Below are positions 45,085-53,592 of a stretch of 64,000 nt of DNA, one piece after another. Made by a program: the position numbers and the translations under genes. This stretch comes from Mycobacterium neglectum. GTDB taxonomy: Bacteria > Actinomycetota > Actinomycetes > Mycobacteriales > Mycobacteriaceae. The DNA is taken from the NCBI RefSeq assembly GCF_002591975.1, contig NZ_NVQE01000011.1:1-64000 (forward strand). Reading direction: 5' to 3'. Position 1 is the first letter of the stretch. Every line of letters starts with the position of its first letter. Under the pieces are notes generated by a model that had not been told where the DNA came from, searched no databases, and saw nothing but the letters and a program-made list of their open reading frames with translations.

Positions 45085-46061
45085 CGTATCCGTTGGAGGT
45101 TCAACGCCGGATCTATGCGCTGATGGTGCTGATGAAGGCCGCGGACGACAGGCTGAGCAAGGGCATCGGGACCGGCGAATTCATGTGCGTGTATTGGCCG
45201 TCGCGCGGCCAGGAAGCCATCGCTGCCGCGATGGGTGTCGCGCTGCGCGCCGACGACCAGCTGGTGACGACCTATCGCGGCTTGCACGATCTGATCGGCA
45301 AAGATGTTCCGCTGGAGGAGATCTACGGCGAGATGATGGGTCGCACCGTCGGTGCCAGCCGCGGCAAGGGCGGCACGATGCACATCGCCAAACCCGATAA
45401 GGGTGTGATGCTGTCGACGGGCATCGTCGGCGCCGGACCGCCGGTCGCGGTCGGACTCGCGATGGCGGCCAAACGCAAGGGCCTCGACCGCGTCACGGTC
45501 GTGAGTTTCGGTGACGGCGCGACGAACACCGGATCGTTCCACGAGGCCGCCAACATGGCCGCGCTGTGGGATCTGCCGATCGTGTTCGTCTGCCAAAACA
45601 ACCTCTTCGCGGAGATGACCCCCACCCGCGACACGATGAAACTCGAACGCGTCGCCGACCGCGCGGCGGGTTACGGCATGCCCGGTGTGCAGGTGGACGG
45701 CAACGATCCGCTTGCAGTTCTGGGTGTGCTCGCCGAGGCGATCGGCAAGGCGCGCAACGGTGAGGGCCCCACGTTCATCGAGTGCGTGACCTTCCGCTTC
45801 CGCGGCCATTACTTCGGCGACCGGATGCCGTACATCCCCAAAGAGCAGCTATCCGCGGCGATGGAGGCCGACCCGGTGCCTCGCTTCCGGAAACACCTGA
45901 TAGACGACGGCATCTGCACCGACGACGAGCTCAGCGGCATCGACGAGGGCGCCCTCATCAAGGTGCAACAGGCCCTGGACACAGTCATGAGTGCCGACAC
46001 ACCGTCGATCGACGAACTCGACCGCGACGTGTACGCGGCCCCGATCCGCTATCCCGTCTGA
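45081..46061 (+). CDS. 2-oxoacid/acetoin dehydrogenase E1 component, alpha subunit
   Basis: The 326-residue thiamine-diphosphate enzyme subunit has the TPP motif GDGATNTG at 144-151, closing with CQNN at 171-174, and the SRGKGGTMH region typical of E1-alpha of acetoin, pyruvate or branched-chain 2-oxoacid dehydrogenases. It starts at a GTG. With E1-beta and a lipoyl carrier downstream, it should decarboxylate a 2-oxo acid or cleave an acetoin-like ketol. The catabolic setting suggests a substrate released from the main pathway. Confidence 0.92.
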   Translation: MTYPLEVQRRIYALMVLMKAADDRLSKGIGTGEFMCVYWPSRGQEAIAAAMGVALRADDQLVTTYRGLHDLIGKDVPLEEIYGEMMGRTVGASRGKGGTMHIAKPDKGVMLSTGIVGAGPPVAVGLAMAAKRKGLDRVTVVSFGDGATNTGSFHEAANMAALWDLPIVFVCQNNLFAEMTPTRDTMKLERVADRAAGYGMPGVQVDGNDPLAVLGVLAEAIGKARNGEGPTFIECVTFRFRGHYFGDRMPYIPKEQLSAAMEADPVPRFRKHLIDDGICTDDELSGIDEGALIKVQQALDTVMSADTPSIDELDRDVYAAPIRYPV

Positions 46062-46073
46062 GGAAGACACCCA

Positions 46074-47081
46074 ATGGCCGAGATGGACGAGAAGGAAATG
46101 ACGATGCGCGAGGCGCTGAACCTCGCGCTCGATCAGGCGCTGGCGGCCGACGAGCGGGTGTTCCTGCTCGGCGAGGACATCGCCGACCCGGGAGCATCTG
46201 GCCCGACGGCCGGGCTGTCGACGAAGTACGGACACGACCGGGTGCTGGACACACCGATATCGGAGGCTGCCATCGTCGGCGCCGCGATCGGTGCGGCGAT
46301 CGACGGGCTGCTGCCCGTCGCCGAGATCATGATCATGGACTTCATCGGTCTCGCCGCCGACCAGCTGATCAACAATGCCGCCAAATTGCGGTTCATGACT
46401 GCCGGACGCACGACGGCGCCGATCACCGTGCGCACCCAGGTGTACGGCGGACTCGCCACCGGCGCAACGCATTCGCAAACACTGGAAGCCTGGTTCATGC
46501 ACATCCCGGGTATGAAGGTCATCGTCCCGTCGACGCCGCGCGACGGGAAGGGCCTCCTGACATCGGCGATCTTCGATCCAGACCCTTGCCTGTTCGTCGA
46601 GACCATCCGCCTGCAGGGCCAGAAGGGCTCAGTGCCAACGGATCCCGGCTTCGCGATCCCCCTCGGCCAGGCCGACGTCAAGCGCCCCGGTTCCGACGCC
46701 ACCCTCATCAGCTATGGGCGCAGCGTCCTGGAGTGCTTGAGGGCCGCCGAGCAGCTGCAGGAACAAGGCGTCGACGCTGAGGTCGTCGACCTGCGGACCC
46801 TGGTACCGCTGGATCTCGAGACCATCGTCGAGTCGGTGCGTCGCACCCGAAGGGCGGTCGTCGTGCACGATGCCGTCCAGTTCGCCGGCCCGGGTGCCGA
46901 GATCGTCGCCACCCTGCAGTCGGAATGCTTCAGCGAGCTCACCGCGCCGATCGAGCGGGTGGGCGCACGGTTCGTGCCGACGCCCGCGGCGGCGGCACTG
47001 GAGGCGCAACTCTACCCGTCGGCAGGACGGATCGTCGAGGCCGTAACGCGGGCCCTCGCCTCGGCGGGCGCCCGTGGCTGA
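46074..47081 (+). CDS. 2-oxoacid/acetoin dehydrogenase E1 component, beta subunit
   Basis: The 335-residue protein has the transketolase-type pyrimidine domain (MTMREALNLALDQALAADERVFLLGEDI, with the Glu that activates TPP in ISEAAIVGAAIGAA) and the C-terminal transketolase domain (DATLISYGRSV, VVDLRTLVPLD). It lies 12 bases after E1-alpha and overlaps the lipoyl gene by eight bases. The two E1 subunits should form an alpha2-beta2 tetramer. Confidence 0.92.
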   Translation: MAEMDEKEMTMREALNLALDQALAADERVFLLGEDIADPGASGPTAGLSTKYGHDRVLDTPISEAAIVGAAIGAAIDGLLPVAEIMIMDFIGLAADQLINNAAKLRFMTAGRTTAPITVRTQVYGGLATGATHSQTLEAWFMHIPGMKVIVPSTPRDGKGLLTSAIFDPDPCLFVETIRLQGQKGSVPTDPGFAIPLGQADVKRPGSDATLISYGRSVLECLRAAEQLQEQGVDAEVVDLRTLVPLDLETIVESVRRTRRAVVVHDAVQFAGPGAEIVATLQSECFSELTAPIERVGARFVPTPAAAALEAQLYPSAGRIVEAVTRALASAGARG

Positions 47082-47310
47082 CTTCATCATTCGCATTCCG
47101 CGGGTATCGGTGGCCGTCTCGGAGGCCGAACTCACCGAGTTTCTCGTCTCCGCCGGCGAACAGGTCGAAGAGGGGACACCCATCTACGTCATCGCGACCG
47201 AGAAGGTGGAGCAGGAGATCGAGGCGGGTGCGTCGGGCACCGTGCAGTGGACCGGCGAGATCGGAACGACCTATGACATCGGCGCCGAAATCGGACTGAT
47301 TGTTTCGTGA
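47074..47310 (+). CDS. Free-standing lipoyl (biotinyl-lipoyl) carrier protein
   Basis: The 78-residue protein is a single lipoyl domain: VSEAELTEFLVSAGEQVEEGTPIYVIATEKVEQEIEAGASG, with the lipoylated lysine K44 in the TEKVE turn. E2 proteins normally continue into a peripheral-subunit-binding domain and a catalytic acyltransferase domain. Here the chain stops after the lipoyl domain. The gene starts at a GTG inside the end of E1-beta. It would carry the acyl or reducing group from E1 to an E2 or E3 encoded elsewhere, or to an unusual acceptor. Confidence 0.88.
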   Translation: MADFIIRIPRVSVAVSEAELTEFLVSAGEQVEEGTPIYVIATEKVEQEIEAGASGTVQWTGEIGTTYDIGAEIGLIVS

Positions 47311-47332
47311 GAAGACACAGAAAGGTATCTAC

Positions 47333-48196
47333 ATGGATCTCCAGGAGACCCGCGAGCGGATCATCTACGAGAAGGACGGCGCGATAGCGAAGATCACGCT
47401 CAACTGGCCGGAGAAGGCCAACGCGCAGGACCAGAAGCTGGCCGAGGAAGTGGACGCCGCGCTGCTTGACGCCGACCGTGATTACGACATCAAGGTTCTG
47501 GTGCTGAAGGCGAACGGCAAGGGCTTCTGTTCGGGACACGCGATCGGCAACAACGCCGTCGATTACCCGTCGTTCGTCGAGAACGCCATGGTGACGGGTC
47601 ACCCGTGGAAGGCGCAGTCCGATCTGTTCGTCAAGCCGACCCTGAATCTGTGGGAGTTCTCCAAGCCGACCATCGCCCAGGTCCACGGCTACTGTGTTGG
47701 TGGCGGCACGCATATGGGCCTGACCACCGACATCGTGATCGCCTCCGAGGACGCCTACTTCTCCTACCCGCCACTGCAGGGGTTCGGCATGCCATCGGGT
47801 GAATGTTCCATCGAGCCTTGGGTTTTCATGAACTGGCGGCGTGCGGCCTATTATCTGTTCACCGCTGAGGTGATCGACGCGAAGAAGGCCCTCGAGGTCG
47901 GGCTGGTCAACGAGGTGGTCAAGCGCGAGGACCTCGACGACCGTGTCGACGCCATCGCCCGCCACATCGCCCAGGCTCCGCTGACGACGCTGATGCTGAC
48001 CAAAGCCAATCTCAAGCGGGCGTGGGAATTGATGGGCATGCGAGTGCACTGGCAGAGCTCGAATGACCTCGTCGCGCTCGCGTCGATCAGCAAGGATGTG
48101 CAGGAGCTGATTCAGCGGGTGTTCAAGGACAAGGTGCTGCCGTCGGAAATGGCCAAGCGTCAGGCCGCCGCTTCCACCGACGGCGCCTCCGCCTAG
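47333..48196 (+). CDS. Enoyl-CoA hydratase/isomerase family protein (paralogue B)
   Basis: The 287-residue crotonase-fold protein has AKITLNWPEKAN, GKGFCSGHAIG and VHGYCVGGGTHMGLTTD, followed by the IEPWVFMNWRRAAYYL region shared with the paralogue at 39444. The ATG at 47333 has a GAAAGG site; an upstream extension is not conserved. It lies between the lipoyl gene and the acyl-CoA synthetase in one operon. Presence of two paralogues in divergently arranged operons suggests successive hydration or isomerisation steps. Confidence 0.88.
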   Translation: MDLQETRERIIYEKDGAIAKITLNWPEKANAQDQKLAEEVDAALLDADRDYDIKVLVLKANGKGFCSGHAIGNNAVDYPSFVENAMVTGHPWKAQSDLFVKPTLNLWEFSKPTIAQVHGYCVGGGTHMGLTTDIVIASEDAYFSYPPLQGFGMPSGECSIEPWVFMNWRRAAYYLFTAEVIDAKKALEVGLVNEVVKREDLDDRVDAIARHIAQAPLTTLMLTKANLKRAWELMGMRVHWQSSNDLVALASISKDVQELIQRVFKDKVLPSEMAKRQAAASTDGASA

Positions 48197-48204
48197 GGCC
48201 GCCC

Positions 48205-49740
48205 TTGAATATCTCCGATCACGCGACCGCGGCCGGGAACTCGGTAGCCGTGGTCGTCGCGGAGGGCGATACGGTCACGTACGGCGAGCTCTACGCCAAC
48301 AGTCGCCGTGTTGCCGCGCTGCTGTACGAGGCCGGACTGCGGCCCGGCGACGGTGTCGCGCTGGTGCTGCCGAACCGCGCCGAGTTCTTCGAGATCACTT
48401 GGGCCTGCCAACTTTCGGGGTTGTACTACAGCGCGGTGAACACGCACTTCACGGCCGACGAAGTCGTCTATGTCGTCGACGATTCCGAAGTCAAGGCCCT
48501 GTTCGTCGACGAATCGATGGCCGAGCTGGCCGCGCACCTTCTCGAGACCAATTCCGGTGTCGACGTGCACATCAGCGTCGGCGCCGCACTGCCCGGCTGG
48601 AGGCCCTACCGTGACGCGCTGGCTTCCGCGGGTGATGCACCGCCGGTCTGTGACGGCACCGAGATGCTGTATTCGTCGGGAACCACAGGGCGGCCAAAGG
48701 CTGTTCGCCGGCCACTGCCGACCGATGGCGGGGGGTCGTGGGCGCAGAAGGTGCTCGAGCATTCATTGGGACAGCGCTACGCGATGACCTCGTCGAGCGT
48801 CTACCTCTCGCCGGCCCCGCTGTATCACGCGGCGGGCATCAACTACACGATGGCGGTGCAACGCGTTGGTGCCACGTCGATCCTGATGCGAAAGTTCGAC
48901 GCCGAGGCGGTGTTGCGACTCATAGAGACCCACCGCGTGACCCATGCGCAGTTCGTTCCGACGATGTTCGTGCGGATGCTCAAGCTGCCCGAGGCCGTCC
49001 GGAACTCCTACGACGTGTCGAGCCTGCAGTGCGTCATCCACGCCGCGGCGCCGTGCCCGGCCGAAGTCAAGTACGAGATGATGGAGTGGTTCGGTCCTGT
49101 CATCCACGAATACTACGGAGGGACAGAAGGGTTCGCGGGCACCGGGATCGGGCCGCAGGAGTGGCTGTCCCATCCCGGCTCGGTCGGAAAGCCGATCACG
49201 CCCGTGCACGTTCTCGACGAGCAGGGAGTCGAGGTCGCCGTCGGCGCATCCGGAGAGCTCTTCTTCGAGGGCGGGCCGGACTTCGAGTACTTCAAGGATC
49301 CGGACAAGACGGCGTCGGTCTCCAACGACCGCGGCTGGCGATCGCTGGGTGACATGGGATTTGTCGACGATGACGGCTACCTGTACCTGACCGATCGGTC
49401 GACTTTCATGATCGTCTCCGGTGGGGTGAACATCTACCCGCAGGAGGTGGAGAACCTCCTGATGATGCATCCGAAGCTTGTCGACGCGGCGGTATTCGGG
49501 GTGCCGAACGACGAATACGGCGAGGAGGTCAAGGCCGTCGTGCAGCCGGTCGGGGGAGTCGAGGCGGGACCCGCACTCGAGGCCGAACTGATCGACTATT
49601 GCCGAACGAACCTCGCTACCTACAAGTGCCCTCGCACCATCGAATTCGACCCGGAACTACCGCGGGATCCCAATGGAAAGCTCTACAAGCGGCGCATCCG
49701 CGACCGGTACTGGCAGGGCCGAACGTCGCGCATTTTGTGA
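48205..49740 (+). CDS. Acyl-CoA synthetase (FadD/ANL family)
   Basis: The 511-residue ligase starts at a TTG eight bases after the hydratase stop. AMP-binding motifs are MLYSSGTTGRPKAV, EYYGGTEGF and YLTDRSTFMIVSGGVNIYPQE; the C-terminal catalytic Lys is in PRDPNGKLYKR. Residues 1 to about 400 form the large domain. It activates a carboxylic acid to its CoA ester, probably a pathway intermediate. It ends one base from the convergent alcohol dehydrogenase stop. Confidence 0.9.
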   Translation: MNISDHATAAGNSVAVVVAEGDTVTYGELYANSRRVAALLYEAGLRPGDGVALVLPNRAEFFEITWACQLSGLYYSAVNTHFTADEVVYVVDDSEVKALFVDESMAELAAHLLETNSGVDVHISVGAALPGWRPYRDALASAGDAPPVCDGTEMLYSSGTTGRPKAVRRPLPTDGGGSWAQKVLEHSLGQRYAMTSSSVYLSPAPLYHAAGINYTMAVQRVGATSILMRKFDAEAVLRLIETHRVTHAQFVPTMFVRMLKLPEAVRNSYDVSSLQCVIHAAAPCPAEVKYEMMEWFGPVIHEYYGGTEGFAGTGIGPQEWLSHPGSVGKPITPVHVLDEQGVEVAVGASGELFFEGGPDFEYFKDPDKTASVSNDRGWRSLGDMGFVDDDGYLYLTDRSTFMIVSGGVNIYPQEVENLLMMHPKLVDAAVFGVPNDEYGEEVKAVVQPVGGVEAGPALEAELIDYCRTNLATYKCPRTIEFDPELPRDPNGKLYKRRIRDRYWQGRTSRIL

Positions 49741-49741
49741 G

Positions 49742-50899
49742 TCAGTCCAGGCTGAAGTCGATGACGCCGCGGACGATCTCACCGTTGAGCTGGTCGCGGT
49801 AGCCGTCGTTGATCTCATCGAGCCGGTAGCGCCTGGTGATCATCTCGTCGAGTTGCAGCTGCCCGGTTTGATAGAGCTTGGTGAATCGGGGGATGTCCAC
49901 CCGCGGGTTGCACGATCCGAACACCGTGCCGACGAGGTTCTTGTTCCACAGGATGAACTCCTGCAGGTTGATCGCGATGGAACTCGTCGTCTGCCTCGTC
50001 ATCCCCGTCAGCACACACGTGCCGCCCTTGCGCGTCAGGCTGAGCGCCGCCTGCACATCGTCCTCGGTGATCAGCGAAGGCGAGACGATGACGCTGTCCG
50101 CCATCACCCCGTCGGTGAGATCGCGGACCAGGTCGGCGGCTTCGTCGGTCGACGTGACGCTGTGTGTGGCACCGAATCCCAGTGCGGACTTCTGCTTGAA
50201 CTCCACCGGATCGACAGCGATGATCTGCGCGGCGCCGTTGATGCGTGCACCCTGGATCGCCCCGGTGCCGATGCCGCCGACACCGATGACGACGACGGTG
50301 TCGCCGGTGCGCACCTTGGCGCGGTTCTCCGCAGAACCGTAGCCCGTCGGAATACCGCAGGACAGCAGCGCCATCGGTAGCAGTGGCAGGTCGGGATCGA
50401 TCTTGACGATCGAATCCGGCGATACGACAGTGTGTTTCGAGAACGCACCGACCTTGGACAGGTGGCCGAGGTTGCCGCCTTCGGTCGTGTGATGGCGGAA
50501 GGTGCCGTCGGTGGGCATGCCGGGAATCATCACCTGGGCGCCCATATCGCAGATGTACTCCATCCCGGAGTTGCACCATCGGCAGCGACCGCACACCGCG
50601 ACAAAGGAGGTCACGACGTGGTCGCCGGGTTTGAACGCCGTGACGCCGGCACCGACTTCCAGGACGACGCCTGCGCCCTCGTGGCCACCGATCAACGGGA
50701 ACATCGACGGCAGCCCATAGGACTGCATCACCTCGTTGGACGCGGACATGTCGCCATTGCGGATGTGCTCGTCGGAGTGGCACAGCCCCGCCGACGCCAT
50801 TTCGAGCAGCACCTCGCCGGTCTTCGGCGGGTCGAGTTCGAATTCCTCGACCGACCACTGGTGGCCCATGTCGTGCAGGATCGCTGCGCGTGTCCTCAC
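49742..50899 (-). CDS. NDMA-dependent (mycofactocin-associated) zinc alcohol dehydrogenase
   Basis: The 385-residue zinc ADH has catalytic zinc ligands C40 (AGLCHSDEH) and H73-E74 (GGHEGAG), four structural-zinc cysteines (C103, C106, C109, C117) and a Rossmann GVGGIG motif. The chain, including the SASNEVMQSYG and QVMIPGMPTDGT regions, fits the NDMA-dependent methanol/alcohol dehydrogenase family. Those enzymes hold NAD tightly and use mycofactocin as the natural electron acceptor. It overlaps the P450 upstream by four bases, again coupling a hydroxylase to a mycofactocin-linked oxidation. Confidence 0.9.
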   Translation of the reverse strand: MRTRAAILHDMGHQWSVEEFELDPPKTGEVLLEMASAGLCHSDEHIRNGDMSASNEVMQSYGLPSMFPLIGGHEGAGVVLEVGAGVTAFKPGDHVVTSFVAVCGRCRWCNSGMEYICDMGAQVMIPGMPTDGTFRHHTTEGGNLGHLSKVGAFSKHTVVSPDSIVKIDPDLPLLPMALLSCGIPTGYGSAENRAKVRTGDTVVVIGVGGIGTGAIQGARINGAAQIIAVDPVEFKQKSALGFGATHSVTSTDEAADLVRDLTDGVMADSVIVSPSLITEDDVQAALSLTRKGGTCVLTGMTRQTTSSIAINLQEFILWNKNLVGTVFGSCNPRVDIPRFTKLYQTGQLQLDEMITRRYRLDEINDGYRDQLNGEIVRGVIDFSLD

Positions 50900-52104
50900 G
50901 AGGCGGGCCTAAACGTGACGGGCAGATGCTTGGGGGAGCGGAATGGCATACCGACGATCTTCGTATCGTCGTCGGCGATTAGTTGGAAATCGGTCAAACG
51001 GTCGAAGAGGCTCGTCAGCATCGCCTTCGTTTCGACCCTGGCCAGATGCATTCCCAGGCAGCTGTGAATGCCGCCGGCGAACGAGATGTGTGCGCGTCGC
51101 GGGCGGTGGATGTCGAACACGCCGGGGTTGTCCCATCGTTTCTCATCGCGATTAGCCGCGCCCATACACAAGGTGATCGACGCGTCCTTCGGGATCGTCA
51201 TGCCGTGCATCTCGACGTCGCGGGTGGTGTTGCGTGCCACCAGGACCAGCGGGGTCTCGAAGCGGATCCCTTCCTCGATGGCGGCGGGAATGAGGTCGCG
51301 ATCCCGTTGCAGCGCCTCGAGCTGGTCGGGATGAGTCAGCAACAGCTGCAGCAGATTTCCCGATGACCGATACGTGGTCTCGAGTCCGGCAGGCAGCAGC
51401 AGCCGCAGAAACGAGATGATGGCCTCGTCGGTGAGCTTCTCCCCGTCGATCTCGGCTGCGACGAGGTCCCCGATGACGTCGTCGGTCGGCGTGCTTCGCC
51501 GTTGATCCACCTGCTGCTGAAAGTAGGTGCCGAGTTCGACCGACGCGTTCAGTCCCGCTTCGATGTCCTCGGTGATGGAGATCAAGTCCAGCGATAGCCG
51601 CCGGAACATCTCGAGATCCTCCTGCGGCAGGCCGAGCAGCGCCGCAGTGACGCGCGTCGGGAACTCGAACGTCACCGCCTTGACCAGGTCGACCTCGCCG
51701 TCGTTCTTGAACTCGTCGACCAGCTGATCGCAGATCGGGTCGATCACCTCGGGTTCCCACGCCGCGAGTGCACTCTGCTTGAACGCCTTGCTCACCAGGC
51801 TGCGATGGTCGTGATGCTGCTTGCCTGCCATGCCGAGGATCGTCGGCCCGAAGACCAGCCCGATCGTCTGGTTGTACATCTCCGAGGCGAACACCGTGTC
51901 CTCACGGAAGGCCGTGAAGACGCTGTCGAAGTCGAACAACGTCCAGTTTTCCGGGTTCTTGAGCTCCTCGGGCATCAGGTCGCTCTCCATGAGCGTGCCG
52001 CGCCATACGGGCTGTGTCCTGCGCATGTGGTCGAAGTGGGGGTAGGGATCGTGCACCAAATCGGGGGCGCTCGGCTGGTCGTGCGCATCCGTGCTGGTTG
52101 TCAC
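50896..52104 (-). CDS. Cytochrome P450 (second)
   Basis: The 402-residue P450 has an I-helix motif at 237-244 (LLPAGLETT), ExxR at 278-281 and a heme loop FAGGIHSCLG with Cys349. It starts at a GTG at 52104. It leads the P450-ADH operon and is divergent from the small Rieske protein, with the shared AT-rich element between them. The Rieske protein across the promoter could be its electron donor, since no other ferredoxin is near; this is speculative. Confidence 0.93.
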   Translation of the reverse strand: MTTSTDAHDQPSAPDLVHDPYPHFDHMRRTQPVWRGTLMESDLMPEELKNPENWTLFDFDSVFTAFREDTVFASEMYNQTIGLVFGPTILGMAGKQHHDHRSLVSKAFKQSALAAWEPEVIDPICDQLVDEFKNDGEVDLVKAVTFEFPTRVTAALLGLPQEDLEMFRRLSLDLISITEDIEAGLNASVELGTYFQQQVDQRRSTPTDDVIGDLVAAEIDGEKLTDEAIISFLRLLLPAGLETTYRSSGNLLQLLLTHPDQLEALQRDRDLIPAAIEEGIRFETPLVLVARNTTRDVEMHGMTIPKDASITLCMGAANRDEKRWDNPGVFDIHRPRRAHISFAGGIHSCLGMHLARVETKAMLTSLFDRLTDFQLIADDDTKIVGMPFRSPKHLPVTFRPAS

Positions 52105-52147
52105 ACATGCCTCCCGGCGGCAGCTCTAGCAAGTCGGTCGCTCTATC

Positions 52148-52175
52148 TTTACTATTTTAGTATTCTAGGTCAAGG
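52148..52175 (+). promoter_or_regulatory. Conserved AT-rich promoter/operator element (copy 1)
   Basis: TTTACTATTTTAG followed by TATTCTAGGTCAAGG sits between the divergent P450 (50896) and Rieske (52190) genes and ends 14 bases before the Rieske ATG. Nearly the same sequence occurs in reverse orientation at 59982-60010, differing only by a GC/T change in the middle. The TATTCT could serve as a -10 box. Conservation of the whole stretch rather than just a -10 suggests regulator binding. Confidence 0.65.
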
Positions 52176-52189
52176 GACGAGGAGGTCGT

Positions 52190-52546
52190 ATGCAGCGCTT
52201 ACCGGTGTGCGCGATCGAAGACCTGCCTCCGGGAACCATGAAACTGGTGCAGGCCGGTAAGTACGGCGTGGGTGTCTACAACATCGACGGCTCGCTCTAC
52301 GCGATCGCGAACTACTGCTCACACGAGGGCGCACCGCTATGTCTGGGCTACGTCAGGGGGACCACCGAATACGCCCCGGAGATGCCCGACCAGATTCGCC
52401 ATGTGCGCGCCGGTCAGATCGCGCGCTGCCCGTGGCATCAGTGGGAGTTCGACATCACCACGGGAGAGAACCTCGCCGACCCGAAGAAGAGAGTCCGCAC
52501 CTATGAGGTGGACGTTGCGGATGGACAGGTGTTCCTCACGGCATGA
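52190..52546 (+). CDS. Small Rieske 2Fe-2S protein
   Basis: The 118-residue protein is a single Rieske domain with C43-S-H45 and C80-PW-H83. An insertion of about 20 residues between the two ligand loops (after CLGYVRG) is larger than in typical Rieske ferredoxins. It may donate electrons to a P450 or a Rieske oxygenase, or be a subunit of the amidohydrolases that follow. Its stop overlaps the first amidohydrolase by four bases. Confidence 0.88.
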   Translation: MQRLPVCAIEDLPPGTMKLVQAGKYGVGVYNIDGSLYAIANYCSHEGAPLCLGYVRGTTEYAPEMPDQIRHVRAGQIARCPWHQWEFDITTGENLADPKKRVRTYEVDVADGQVFLTA

Positions 52547-53592
52547 TCATCGACGCGAACGTCCAGCCGCATTTCCGGTACAACTCCGAGATCCGGCGCT
52601 ACCTTTCGGCGCCGCACAAGCTGCGCGCCATCCCCGACGTCGAGCAGCAGTGGTACCAGGCGCCGGGCGGGGACTACCGCCAGGACCTCTACGGCGACGG
52701 CTATCCGGGCTCCGACCCCGAGACCGTGGCGCGTCATCTCTTCGGCGAGAACGGTGCTGATTACGCGATTCTCAATCCGCTGACGCGCGGCAACATCGCC
52801 GACTATCTGTTGAACAGCCGGATCTGCGCGGCGGTCAACGACTGGCTGCTGGATCGCTGGTTGGATTCGGATACGTCCAACAGGTTCCGCGGCACCATCC
52901 GCGTCAACCCCGAGGACGTCAGGGGAGCGGTGGCCGAGATCGAGCGACTGGCCGACCACCCGAAGATGGTGCAGGTCGGTGTCCCGATGCAGTCGCGCGA
53001 GCCGTATGGCAAGCCGATGTTCGAGCCGATCTGGGAAGCGGCCGCCGCACACGGACTGCCGGTAGCCCTACACATCAACGGCGGCAACGGCGTCGACCAT
53101 GCGCCAACGTTTGCCGGCCACGCCTACACCTATCCGGGCTATGCCGCTTTCATGCCGCTGAACTCGTTCGTCCATCTCGCCACGCTGATCATCGAGGGCA
53201 TGTTCGGCAGGCACCCCGACCTTCGGTTCGTGTTCGCCGACGGCGGCTACGACATCCTGACACCGCTGATATGGCGGCTGGATACCTTCTGGATGTCGAT
53301 GCGGGACCAAACCCCTTGGGTGGACCGGTTTCCCAGTGAGTATCTGCCAGGGCACGTGCGGTTCTGTTCGTCGGCGCTCGACGGGCCGACTGATGTTGGC
53401 CAGGCCGAACGGTGGATGGACTTCACCGACAAGGCCGACCTGCTGATGTACGGCTCGGGCTACCCGCACTGGTCCACCGCTCGACCCGACGCCGCCGTCG
53501 CCGGTCTCAACGAGTCCCAGAGGGAGAAAGTGCTGTGGCGCAATGCAAGTGATCTCTATCGGGTAGCCGAGGTTGAAGGGAGCCTGACATGA
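52543..53592 (+). CDS. Amidohydrolase-2 family protein lacking metal ligands (probable pseudoenzyme subunit)
   Basis: The 349-residue protein has the TIM-barrel amidohydrolase-2 fold: ALHING with H177, a LRFVFADGGYDIL strand, and YPHW near the C-terminus. The first-strand metal motif, normally D-x-D/H-x-H, is here D4-A-N6-V-Q8. The last-strand Asp, which in its neighbour is STDYPHW, is replaced in YGSGYPHW (G306). Two of the usual three or four metal-ligand positions are therefore lost. It overlaps both the Rieske gene and the second, intact amidohydrolase by four bases, consistent with a non-catalytic partner subunit. Confidence 0.85.
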   Translation: MIIDANVQPHFRYNSEIRRYLSAPHKLRAIPDVEQQWYQAPGGDYRQDLYGDGYPGSDPETVARHLFGENGADYAILNPLTRGNIADYLLNSRICAAVNDWLLDRWLDSDTSNRFRGTIRVNPEDVRGAVAEIERLADHPKMVQVGVPMQSREPYGKPMFEPIWEAAAAHGLPVALHINGGNGVDHAPTFAGHAYTYPGYAAFMPLNSFVHLATLIIEGMFGRHPDLRFVFADGGYDILTPLIWRLDTFWMSMRDQTPWVDRFPSEYLPGHVRFCSSALDGPTDVGQAERWMDFTDKADLLMYGSGYPHWSTARPDAAVAGLNESQREKVLWRNASDLYRVAEVEGSLT

